Source: Agromyces rhizosphaerae (lineage in GTDB: Bacteria > Actinomycetota > Actinomycetes > Actinomycetales > Microbacteriaceae). Taken from it: a DNA stretch of 64,000 nucleotides. Below the pieces are notes generated by a model, which saw only the letters and a program-made list of their open reading frames with translations, was not told where the DNA came from and ran no database searches. Positions 58,142 through 64,000 of the stretch are shown one piece after another. A program made the translations under genes and the position numbers. Position 1 is the stretch's first letter. The number at the start of each line of letters is the position of its first letter. The stretch lies in NCBI RefSeq assembly GCF_027925245.1, contig NZ_BSDP01000001.1:372001-436000 (forward strand). The letters are read 5' to 3'.

Positions 58142-58170
58142 TTGCATTAGTGTGTGTCACACAGTATCGT
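58142..58170 (+). promoter_or_regulatory. Promoter of padR with -35 and -10
   Basis: TTGCAT, a spacer of exactly 17 bases and TATCGT form a complete promoter. The padR ATG follows after seven bases, so the message is leaderless. Confidence 0.65.
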
Positions 58171-58175
58171 GTGTG
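58158..58175. promoter_or_regulatory. Inverted repeat over the padR -10, probable PadR operator
   Basis: CACACA and TGTGTG flank GTATCG, which contains most of the -10 box. A second overlapping inverted repeat, TGTGTG-T-CACACA, lies directly upstream. The position suits autorepression by PadR. Confidence 0.6.
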
Positions 58176-58177
58176 GC

Positions 58178-58519
58178 ATGACACCGGATGACGCCACCGC
58201 ATCGCACCTGCAGGAGCTGCGCCGTGGCACGACCGTGCTCGCGTGCCTGCTGCGGCTGCGCACGCCCGAGTACGGGTACGCACTGCTGGAGTCGCTCGCC
58301 GGGCTCGACCTGGCGGTCGACGCGAACACGCTCTACCCCCTGCTCCGGCGGCTCGAGAAGCAGGGCCTGCTCACCAGCGAGTGGAACACCGACGAGGCCC
58401 GCCCGCGCAAGTTCTACCGCACCAGTCCCGCCGGCGAGCGCCTCGCCGTCGCGCTCACCGACGACTGGCGACGCATCGACACCGCACTCGCACGACTGAC
58501 CGAAGGAGACGTACCATGA
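58178..58519 (+). CDS. PadR-family transcriptional regulator
   Basis: A 113-residue winged-helix regulator with ELRRGTTVLACLLRLRTPEYGYALLESL at the start read as two pieces, the recognition part ANTLYPLLRRLEKQGLLTSEW near residue 50 and the wing RKFYRTSPAGERL. Small PadR proteins often repress a nearby membrane-protein gene. It overlaps the next gene by 4 bp (ATGA) and carries inverted repeats over its own promoter. Confidence 0.88.
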   Translation: MTPDDATASHLQELRRGTTVLACLLRLRTPEYGYALLESLAGLDLAVDANTLYPLLRRLEKQGLLTSEWNTDEARPRKFYRTSPAGERLAVALTDDWRRIDTALARLTEGDVP

Positions 58520-59469
58520 CCACGCTCACCGACCGCTACGTCCAGGCGACGGCGCGGTACCTGCCCGAGCGTCAGCGACCCGAGCTCGCGCGCGAGCTGC
58601 GCGAGCGCATCGGCGACCGGCGCGACGCCATGGTCGAGGCGGGGCACGACCCCGACGACGCCGAGCGCGCGACGCTCGTCGAGCTGGGCGACCCGGCCGC
58701 GCTCGCGGCGGGCTACGCGGACCGGCCCATGCACCTGATCGGCCCGCGCACCTACCTCGCCTGGCTGCGCGTGCTGAAGCTCGTGCTCCTCATCGCGGTG
58801 CCCATCGTCACGGCGATCAGCCTGCTCGCGCAGCTGCTCTCGGGCGCCACCGCGGGCGAGGTCGCCGCGTCCACGTTCGGCGCCGCGCTGAACACGGCGC
58901 TGCAGGTCCTGTTCTGGGTGACCCTCGTGTTCGCCGTGATCGACCGGTCGCCGGCCGCCTCGAAGGCGCGCGCCTGGACGCCCGCCCAGTTGCCGGCCGT
59001 GCACGACGAGTACAAGGCGAAGCGACTGCCCGACCTCGTCTTCTCGCTGATCGCCCTCACGGTGTTCGCGGTGCTCATCGTCTGGCAGCAGACGGGCATC
59101 CCCGTGAACGGCGAGCCGATCCCGTTCCTCGACCCGTCGCTGTGGTCGTTCTGGATCCCGTGGTTCCTGGTGCTCATCGCACTCGAGATGGCGTTCGCCG
59201 GCGCCGTGTACGCGTGGGGCTGGAACTGGTGGCTCGCGCTCGTGAACGTGCCGCTGAACATCGCCTTCGCGGTGCCCGCGCTGTGGCTGCTCACGAACGG
59301 CATGCTGGTCAACCCCGACTTCCTCGACGCGATCGGCTGGCCGTGGGGCGACGCGGGCGACGTGATCACGACGATCGTCGTCGTGCTGTTCGTGTTCGGC
59401 GCGGTCGTCGACATCATCGACGGCGCCGTGAAGGCGTACCGGGCCGGGAAGGCACGGGGCCTCGCCTGA
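58516..59469 (+). CDS. HAAS-domain membrane protein coupled to padR
   Basis: A 317-residue protein. Residues 1-75 form a helical HAAS/permease-prefix domain (RYLPERQRPELARELRERI and TLVELGDPAALAAGYADRP), followed by about six membrane segments. Such proteins are regularly the target of an adjacent PadR regulator; the biochemical role is unknown. The ATG follows AAGGAG at spacing eight and overlaps the padR stop. Confidence 0.78.
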   Translation: MTTLTDRYVQATARYLPERQRPELARELRERIGDRRDAMVEAGHDPDDAERATLVELGDPAALAAGYADRPMHLIGPRTYLAWLRVLKLVLLIAVPIVTAISLLAQLLSGATAGEVAASTFGAALNTALQVLFWVTLVFAVIDRSPAASKARAWTPAQLPAVHDEYKAKRLPDLVFSLIALTVFAVLIVWQQTGIPVNGEPIPFLDPSLWSFWIPWFLVLIALEMAFAGAVYAWGWNWWLALVNVPLNIAFAVPALWLLTNGMLVNPDFLDAIGWPWGDAGDVITTIVVVLFVFGAVVDIIDGAVKAYRAGKARGLA

Positions 59470-59483
59470 CGGGCGCGACCCGA

Positions 59484-59532
59484 GCGAGACGGATGCCCCG
59501 AGGCGCGCGCCGGCCCCGGGGCATCCGCTCGC
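59484..59532. terminator. Hairpin between the HAAS gene and the SDR gene
   Basis: GCGAG-AC-GGATGCCCC and GGGGCATCC-GCTCGC form an imperfect stem of about 14 bp around a GC-rich loop between convergent stops. It again contains GGATGCC in both arms. Confidence 0.65.
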
Positions 59533-60324
59533 CTACTTCGGCTGCATGCGGATCGCGCCGTCGAGGCGGATCACCTCGCCGTTGAGCAGCGGGTTCGCCA
59601 CCACGTGCATGGCGAGCGCCGCGTACTCGGCGGGCGTGCCCAGGCGCGAGGGGTGCGGGATCTGCGCCGCGAGCGAGGCCTGCACGTCGTCGGGCATGCC
59701 GGCCATCATCGGCGTCTGCATGATGCCCGGGGCGATGGTGACCACGCGGATGAGCAGCTTCGACAGGTCGCGCGCGAGCGGCAGCGTCATCGCGGCCACG
59801 CCGCCCTTCGACGCCGAGTAGGCGGCCTGGCCGATCTGGCCGTCGAACGCGGCGACCGACGCCGTGCTCACGATCACTCCACGCTCCGCGGTCTCGGGCA
59901 CACCCGGCAGGGGCTGGGCGGTCACGGGCTCGCCGGCGGCCATGGCGGCGGCGGCCAGGCGCGTGACGTTGAACGTGCCGATCAGGTTCACCCGGATGGT
60001 GCGCTCGAAGTCGGCGAGCGCGAGCGGCCCGTCGCGGCCGACCGTGCGACCGGCGGTCGCGATGCCGGCGCAGTTGACCGCGACCCGCAGCGGACCGAGC
60101 GCCGTCGCCTGCTCGATCGCCGCCGCGACCTGCGCCTCGTCGGCGACGTCGGCCGGGGCGAACCGGGCGCGCTCCCCCAGCTCGGCCGCGGCCTGCTCGC
60201 CGCGGCCGCCGGGCAGGTCGACGATGACGACGGATGCCCCGGCGTCGATGAGCGCCTCGGCCGTGGCGCGGCCCAGGCCCGACGCCCCTCCGGTGACGAT
60301 GGCGGATGCCCCGCTCAGCTCCAT
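59533..60324 (-). CDS. Short-chain dehydrogenase, 3-hydroxyacyl-CoA dehydrogenase type II-like
   Basis: A 263-residue SDR enzyme with the NAD(P) motif [10 protein letters not shown] near residue 9, the aspartate NAD contact in VVIVDLPGG near 35, NCAGIATAG near 88 and the catalytic YSASKGG near 158. The ending [14 protein letters not shown] and the overall pattern match HSD17B10-like 3-hydroxyacyl-CoA dehydrogenases. The ATG follows AGAGGA. It lies downstream of the thiolase, supporting a role in acyl-CoA breakdown. Confidence 0.82.
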   Translation of the reverse strand: MELSGASAIVTGGASGLGRATAEALIDAGASVVIVDLPGGRGEQAAAELGERARFAPADVADEAQVAAAIEQATALGPLRVAVNCAGIATAGRTVGRDGPLALADFERTIRVNLIGTFNVTRLAAAAMAAGEPVTAQPLPGVPETAERGVIVSTASVAAFDGQIGQAAYSASKGGVAAMTLPLARDLSKLLIRVVTIAPGIMQTPMMAGMPDDVQASLAAQIPHPSRLGTPAEYAALAMHVVANPLLNGEVIRLDGAIRMQPK

Positions 60325-60426
60325 GCGCTGTCCTCTCGTGGTTCGTGGGTGCACCGGCGCGGTCGCGTCGGCGTCTGCCGCGGCTCCGATGCCGCGGCGG
60401 TACTGGTTCGGTGCCGATCGTACCGT

Positions 60427-61602
60427 TCAGACGCGCTCGACGACGTACGCGTTCGCCATGCCGCCGCCCTCGCACATGGTCTGCAGGCCGAGCGTCGCAT
60501 CGCGCCGTTCGAGTTCGCAGACCATGGTCGCGAGCAACCGCGTGCCCGACGACCCGAGCGCGTGGCCGAGCGCGATCGCGCCGCCGTTGGGGTTGAGCTT
60601 CGCCGGGTCGGCGCCGGTGTCGGCGAGCCAGGCGAGCGGCACCGACGCGAACGCCTCGTTCACCTCGTAGACGTCGATGTCGTCGTGGGTCAGCCCCGCG
60701 CGCTCGAGCACGCGCGCGGTCGCCGGGATCACGCCGGTCAGCATGAGCAGCGGATCGCTGCCGGTCACGCTGAAGGCGCGGAATCGGGCCCGTGGCGTCA
60801 GCCCGAGCGCGGCGGCGCGCTCGGCGCTCATGATCAGGGCGGCGGATGCCCCGTCGGTCAGCGGCGACGAGTTGCCGGCCGTGACCCGCCAGTCGAGTTC
60901 CGGGAAGCGCTCGGCGAGTGCGTCGGTGCGGAACGCGGGCTGCAGCCCGGCGAGGCCCTCGGCCGTGGTGCCGGGCCGGACGGTCTCGTCGACGAGCGCG
61001 TCGACGCCCCGCACGGGCACGATCTCGTGGTCGAAGTCGCCGCGCCCCGCGGCATCCGCCGCCTTGCCATGGCTCTCGGCCGCGAACGCGTCGAGCTCGT
61101 CGCGGCCGAACCCCCACTGCTGGGCGATGAGGTCGGCCGAGACGCCCTGGCCCACGAGCCCCTCGGGATAGCGGGCGTGCATGCGGGTGCCGAACGGGTC
61201 CTTCCCCGTGCTCGACGAGCCGAGCGGCACGCGGCTCATCGACTCGACGCCGCACGCGATCACGATGTCGGCGGCACCGGCGATCACGGCCTGCGCGGCG
61301 AACGTGGCGGCCTGCTGGCTCGACCCGCACTGGCGGTCGACCGTGGTGCCGGGCACGTGCTCGGGGAACCCGGCCGCGAGCAGCGCGTTGCGGGTGATGT
61401 TGTACGACTGCTCGCCGACCTGGCTCACGCACCCGCCGATCACGTCGTCGACGAGCGCCGGGTCGAGGTCGTTGCGGGCGACCAGGTGGTCGAGCACGCC
61501 CGCGAGCAGGTCGACCGGATGCACCCCCGCGAGCTGTCCGCCCGGCTTGCCCCGCCCGCTGGCGGTGCGGATCACGTCGACGATCACGGCCTCTGCGCCC
61601 AT
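60427..61602 (-). CDS. Thiolase (acetyl-CoA C-acyltransferase)
   Basis: A 391-residue degradative-type thiolase that splits 3-ketoacyl-CoA. The nucleophilic cysteine lies in VDRQCGSSQQAA near residue 90; the second site motifs are NEAFASVPLAW, NPNGGAIALGHALGSSGTR near 340 and CEGGGMANA near 378. The ATG follows TAGGGT by six bases. An SDR dehydrogenase gene follows downstream. Chain-length preference is unknown. Confidence 0.92.
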   Translation of the reverse strand: MGAEAVIVDVIRTASGRGKPGGQLAGVHPVDLLAGVLDHLVARNDLDPALVDDVIGGCVSQVGEQSYNITRNALLAAGFPEHVPGTTVDRQCGSSQQAATFAAQAVIAGAADIVIACGVESMSRVPLGSSSTGKDPFGTRMHARYPEGLVGQGVSADLIAQQWGFGRDELDAFAAESHGKAADAAGRGDFDHEIVPVRGVDALVDETVRPGTTAEGLAGLQPAFRTDALAERFPELDWRVTAGNSSPLTDGASAALIMSAERAAALGLTPRARFRAFSVTGSDPLLMLTGVIPATARVLERAGLTHDDIDVYEVNEAFASVPLAWLADTGADPAKLNPNGGAIALGHALGSSGTRLLATMVCELERRDATLGLQTMCEGGGMANAYVVERV

Positions 61603-61608
61603 GCTCCC

Positions 61609-61614
61609 ACCCTA
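61609..61614 (-). promoter_or_regulatory. Candidate -10 box for leaderless thiolase gene
   Basis: The minus strand reads TAGGGT, six bases, then ATG. GGGAG in the spacer could weakly act as a ribosome-binding site, but it is too close to the ATG to be efficient. Confidence 0.45.
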
Positions 61615-61639
61615 CGCGCGCGGCTCGCGTTGCTTTCCG

Positions 61640-61695
61640 AGACCCGTCAATAGACTGCGCTTCCCGCGCCCGGAGTGCAGTCTTTCGACGGGTCT
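61640..61695. repeat. Long imperfect inverted repeat after the aldehyde dehydrogenase gene
   Basis: The arms 61640-61658 and 61677-61695 match at 17 of 19 positions (AGACCCGTCAATAGACTGC against AGACCCGTCGAAAGACTGC) around an 18-base loop, and GCTTTCC/GGGAAGC extends the stem. It starts 8 bp after the dehydrogenase stop and lies upstream of the thiolase promoter. It may be a terminator, an operator or a small palindromic element. Confidence 0.65.
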
Positions 61696-61703
61696 GGGAA
61701 GCG

Positions 61704-63158
61704 TCAGGCGGGGAGCATCGTGTACTTGGTCGCGAGGTACTCGTGGATGCCCTCGAAGCCGCCCTCGCGGCCGATCCCTGAGGCCTTCACCCCGCCGAAC
61801 GGCGCGGCCGCGTTCGAGATGACGCCCGCGTTCAGGCCCATCATGCCGGTGTCCAGCCGGTCGATCATGCGGTGCCCGCGCGCGAGGTCGGTCGTGTAGA
61901 CGTACGAGACGAGCCCGAACTCGGTGTCGTTCGCGAGCCGCACCGCCTCGTCCTCGTCGGCGAAGGTCGTGATCGAGAGCACCGGCCCGAAGATCTCGTT
62001 GCGGAGGATCTCGCTGCCCGCGACCACGCCCGACACGACCGTCGGCTGGAAGTACGTGCCCGGGCCCTCGATGCGGCTGCCGCCGGTGGTGACGGATGCC
62101 CCGCGCCCGACCGCGTCCTGCACGAGCGCCTCGGCCTTGCCGACCGCGTCCTCGTCGATCAGCGGGCCGATCTGCACGCCCTCCTCGGTGCCGCGGCCGA
62201 CGCGCATGGCCGCCACCCGCTCGGTCACCCGGCGCGCGAACTCCTCGGCGACCGCCTCGTGCACGATGAACCGGTTCGCCGCCGTGCAGGCCTGGCCGAT
62301 GTTGCGGAACTTCGCGAGCATCGCACCGTCGACGGCCGCATCGAGGTCGGCGTCCTCGAACACCACGAACGGGGCGTTGCCGCCGAGCTCCATCGACACG
62401 CGCAGCACGCCGTCGGCGGCCTGCGCGATGAGCTTCCGGCCGACCTCGGTCGAGCCCGTGAACGACAGCTTCCGCAGCCGCCGGTCGGCGAGGATGGGCT
62501 CGGTCACCGCCGACGAGCTCGACGACGTGATGACGTTCACCACGCCCGCGGGCAGCCCCGCCTCCTCGAGGATCGCGGTGAACGCGAGCGTCGTGAGCGG
62601 CGTGAGCTGCGCGGGCTTCACGACCACGGTGCAGCCGGCCGCGAGCGCCGGCGCGATCTTGCGCGTGGCCATCGCGAGGGGGAAGTTCCACGGCGTGATG
62701 AAGTACGACGGGCCGACCGGGCGCTGCGAGACGATCATGCGGCCGGTGCCCTCGGGGTTCAGCCCGTAGCGGCCGTGGATGCGCACGGCCTCCTCGGAGA
62801 ACCAGCGCAGGAACTCACCGCCGTAGGTCACCTCGCCGCGCGACTCGGCCAGCGTCTTGCCCATCTCGAGGGTCATGAGCAGCGCCAGGTCGTCGGCGCG
62901 CCGGGTGACGAGCTCCCACGCACGTCGCAGGAGCTCGCCGCGGACGCGCGGCGCCGTGGCGGCCCACGAGTCCTGCGCGGCGACCGCGGCGTCGAGGGCA
63001 CGCACGGCGTCGGCCGGCGAGGCATCCGCGATCGACCGGATCACCTCGCCCGTGGACGGATCGTGCACGTCGAGCGTGCGACCGCCCTCGGCGCTCACCC
63101 ACTCCCCCGCGATGAACAGCTTCTCCGGTGCGGCGTCGAGCAGCGCGCGCTCGTCCAT
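61704..63158 (-). CDS. gabD: NAD(P)-dependent succinate-semialdehyde dehydrogenase type
   Basis: A 484-residue aldehyde dehydrogenase. Marks are YFITPWNFPLAMATRKIAPA near residue 153, the cofactor loop FTGSTEVGRKL near 232, the general base in MELGGNAPFVVFEDADL near 256 and the nucleophilic cysteine in NIGQACTAANRF near 290. NPFGxxK-type ending AAPFGGVKASGIGREGG fits succinate-semialdehyde dehydrogenases. The symbol is by similarity; other semialdehydes are possible. The ATG follows GGGGAGG at spacing seven, and TACGCT at 63190-63195 may be its -10. Confidence 0.82.
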   Translation of the reverse strand: MDERALLDAAPEKLFIAGEWVSAEGGRTLDVHDPSTGEVIRSIADASPADAVRALDAAVAAQDSWAATAPRVRGELLRRAWELVTRRADDLALLMTLEMGKTLAESRGEVTYGGEFLRWFSEEAVRIHGRYGLNPEGTGRMIVSQRPVGPSYFITPWNFPLAMATRKIAPALAAGCTVVVKPAQLTPLTTLAFTAILEEAGLPAGVVNVITSSSSSAVTEPILADRRLRKLSFTGSTEVGRKLIAQAADGVLRVSMELGGNAPFVVFEDADLDAAVDGAMLAKFRNIGQACTAANRFIVHEAVAEEFARRVTERVAAMRVGRGTEEGVQIGPLIDEDAVGKAEALVQDAVGRGASVTTGGSRIEGPGTYFQPTVVSGVVAGSEILRNEIFGPVLSITTFADEDEAVRLANDTEFGLVSYVYTTDLARGHRMIDRLDTGMMGLNAGVISNAAAPFGGVKASGIGREGGFEGIHEYLATKYTMLPA

Positions 63159-63223
63159 GTCGTGACCTCCCCGTCGGACTGACGCGACCAGCGTAGTCCG
63201 CGGGGCTCGGGCGCCGGCCGGGC

Positions 63224-63526
63224 TCAGGCCTCGACGTCGACGAACTCCACGTCGTAGACCGCGACGCGCTGCGGCACGCCCGCGAACACCTCGGCGCGCG
63301 CCTCCGACGCCAGGTACTCCTGCTCCAGCGCGAGGAACGCGTCACGGTCGCCCTCGGTGCTCACCGCCCAGACGAACTGGCTGCGCTCGGGCAGGCCGTA
63401 GGCGAAGTCGATGCGGAATCCGGCCGGGGGGCGGACCTTGGGCATACTGGCGTGCCACCACGCGACGAAGGCGTCGTACTCGCCCTCGACGAGGGTGTAG
63501 CGGCGGAGCTGGACGGTGCGGGTCAT
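63224..63526 (-). CDS. Small NIPSNAP-like dimeric alpha-beta barrel protein
   Basis: A 100-residue protein beginning TVQLRRYTLVEGEYDAFVAW, the pattern of NIPSNAP/EthD-like ferredoxin-fold barrels. It has several aromatic residues in the first half and no catalytic residue that can be named. Function unknown. The ATG follows CAGAAT (63533-63538) by six bases. It stands between the dehydrogenase and pncA genes on the same strand. Confidence 0.65.
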   Translation of the reverse strand: MTRTVQLRRYTLVEGEYDAFVAWWHASMPKVRPPAGFRIDFAYGLPERSQFVWAVSTEGDRDAFLALEQEYLASEARAEVFAGVPQRVAVYDVEFVDVEA

Positions 63527-63565
63527 GCGTCCATTCTGGCCGGTCGCGCGGGCGAGCCGGCACGG

Positions 63566-64000
63566 TCAGCCGTCCGAGGCCTCGGATGCCTCCTCGCCGG
63601 CGATCTCGGCCCCGGCATGCCCCATCTCGGCGATCGCGGCCTCGCTCGTCTCGGCGGCCACGCCCGCCACCAGCCCCGTCAGCACTCTCGCGTGCTGGCC
63701 GTGCTCGAGCGCGTCGAGCGTGCTCGCGCGCACGCAGTAGTCGGTCGCGATGCCGACCACGTCGACCTCGGTCACGCCGTGCCGGGTGAGCAGCTCGGGG
63801 AACGGCGTGCCCTCGTCGTCCGTGCCCTCGAAGATCGAGTAGGCGGGCACGCCCTGCCCCTTGCGGATGTGCACGTCGACGCGCGACGTGTCGAGGTCGG
63901 GGTGGTACTCCGCGCCGGTCGTGCCCGAGACGCAGTGCACGGGCCACGTGTCGACGAAGTCGGGATCGGCCTCGCCCGCGAAGTGCCCGCCGTTGTCGTT
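63566..64000 (-). CDS. pncA: Nicotinamidase (C-terminal part)
   Basis: The last 144 codons of an isochorismatase-family nicotinamidase; the start lies beyond the window. PncA converts nicotinamide to nicotinate for NAD salvage. Visible are the metal-side region NDNGGHF, then WPVHCVSGT, and the nucleophilic cysteine in VVGIATDYCVRASTLDAL. The ending carries an acidic, alanine-rich tail (EEASEASDG) a little longer than usual. The N-terminal aspartate of the catalytic triad is not in view. Confidence 0.9.
   Translation of the reverse strand, partial: NDNGGHFAGEADPDFVDTWPVHCVSGTTGAEYHPDLDTSRVDVHIRKGQGVPAYSIFEGTDDEGTPFPELLTRHGVTEVDVVGIATDYCVRASTLDALEHGQHARVLTGLVAGVAAETSEAAIAEMGHAGAEIAGEEASEASDG

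Noticed and set aside
54722..58150. An 1142-codon open frame across pckG and ramB
   Set aside because: It is a shadow of pckG and runs into ramB in another frame; composition is the typical Arg/Ala/His-rich antisense pattern.

Overview
This is very GC-rich DNA (well over 70 % by eye) from an actinobacterium, most likely Micrococcales, family Microbacteriaceae. The evidence is the strong G/C third-position codon bias, frequent GTG starts, an accD5/accE/accA3-type acyl-CoA carboxylase set, an LpdA-type quinone reductase without the redox disulfide, a RamB-type regulator, GTP-dependent PEP carboxykinase and a BmpA-type nucleoside ABC importer. The genus cannot be fixed from this window. No rRNA, tRNA, CRISPR array, phage or classical insertion sequence was seen.

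Layout. 1-9.2 kb: purE (cut by the window edge) and purK, three envelope genes (GtrA-like flippase, a multi-pass glycosyltransferase-like protein, an O-acyltransferase with an SGNH domain), a PH-domain protein, birA, and the carboxylase beta and epsilon subunits. 9.2-13.9 kb: a response regulator, a histidine kinase and a kinase-like companion without catalytic motifs, then a TrmA/RumA-type RNA methyltransferase. 13.9-17.9 kb: maf, accA3, and an AbiEi-DUF559 nuclease-like gene standing between two inverted-repeat elements. 17.9-32.3 kb: lpdA and a large nucleoside-salvage block (punA, phosphosugar mutase, add, deoA, cdd, nucleoside ABC importer, BmpA) that also holds an orphan PTS IIA/IIB pair. 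32.4-38.4 kb: manC, a GT4 glycosyltransferase and sdhCDAB. 38.4-46.7 kb: a YihY/BrkB membrane protein, xthA, trpS, GNAT and HAD genes, then an FMN riboswitch controlling ribD-ribE-ribBA-ribH. 46.7-53.2 kb: an ABC-2 export operon, psuG with a PfkB kinase, and an ABC exporter. 53.3-64 kb: gabT, pckG, ramB, padR with a membrane partner, a short-chain dehydrogenase, a thiolase, a succinate-semialdehyde-type dehydrogenase, a small NIPSNAP-like protein and pncA (cut by the window edge).

How the genes work together. BirA biotinylates AccA3, which works with AccD5 and AccE to make malonyl- or methylmalonyl-CoA. The ABC importer brings nucleosides in; Cdd, Add, DeoA and PunA break them down; the mutase next to PunA probably passes ribose phosphates on. 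SdhCDAB, PckG, GabT, the dehydrogenase and the thiolase are central carbon and C4/acyl-CoA functions, and RamB is placed to control pckG.

From memory, the backbone order purE-purK-gtrA-PH-birA-accD5-accE-maf-accA3-lpdA-punA-pmmB-add-deoA-cdd-sdhCDAB matches the purE-sdhB region of Mycobacterium tuberculosis. Genes that break this order (envelope genes, two-component set, AbiEi-DUF559 cassette, PTS pair) are therefore the likely additions. The most unusual signals are the paired inverted-repeat elements around the AbiEi-DUF559 gene, a recurrent leaderless start architecture (TANNNT, 6-8 nt, then ATG/GTG with no ribosome-binding site), excess of the word GGATGCC with otherwise rare codons, a 24-bp palindrome between pckG and ramB, and an iron-box-like palindrome upstream of sdhC.
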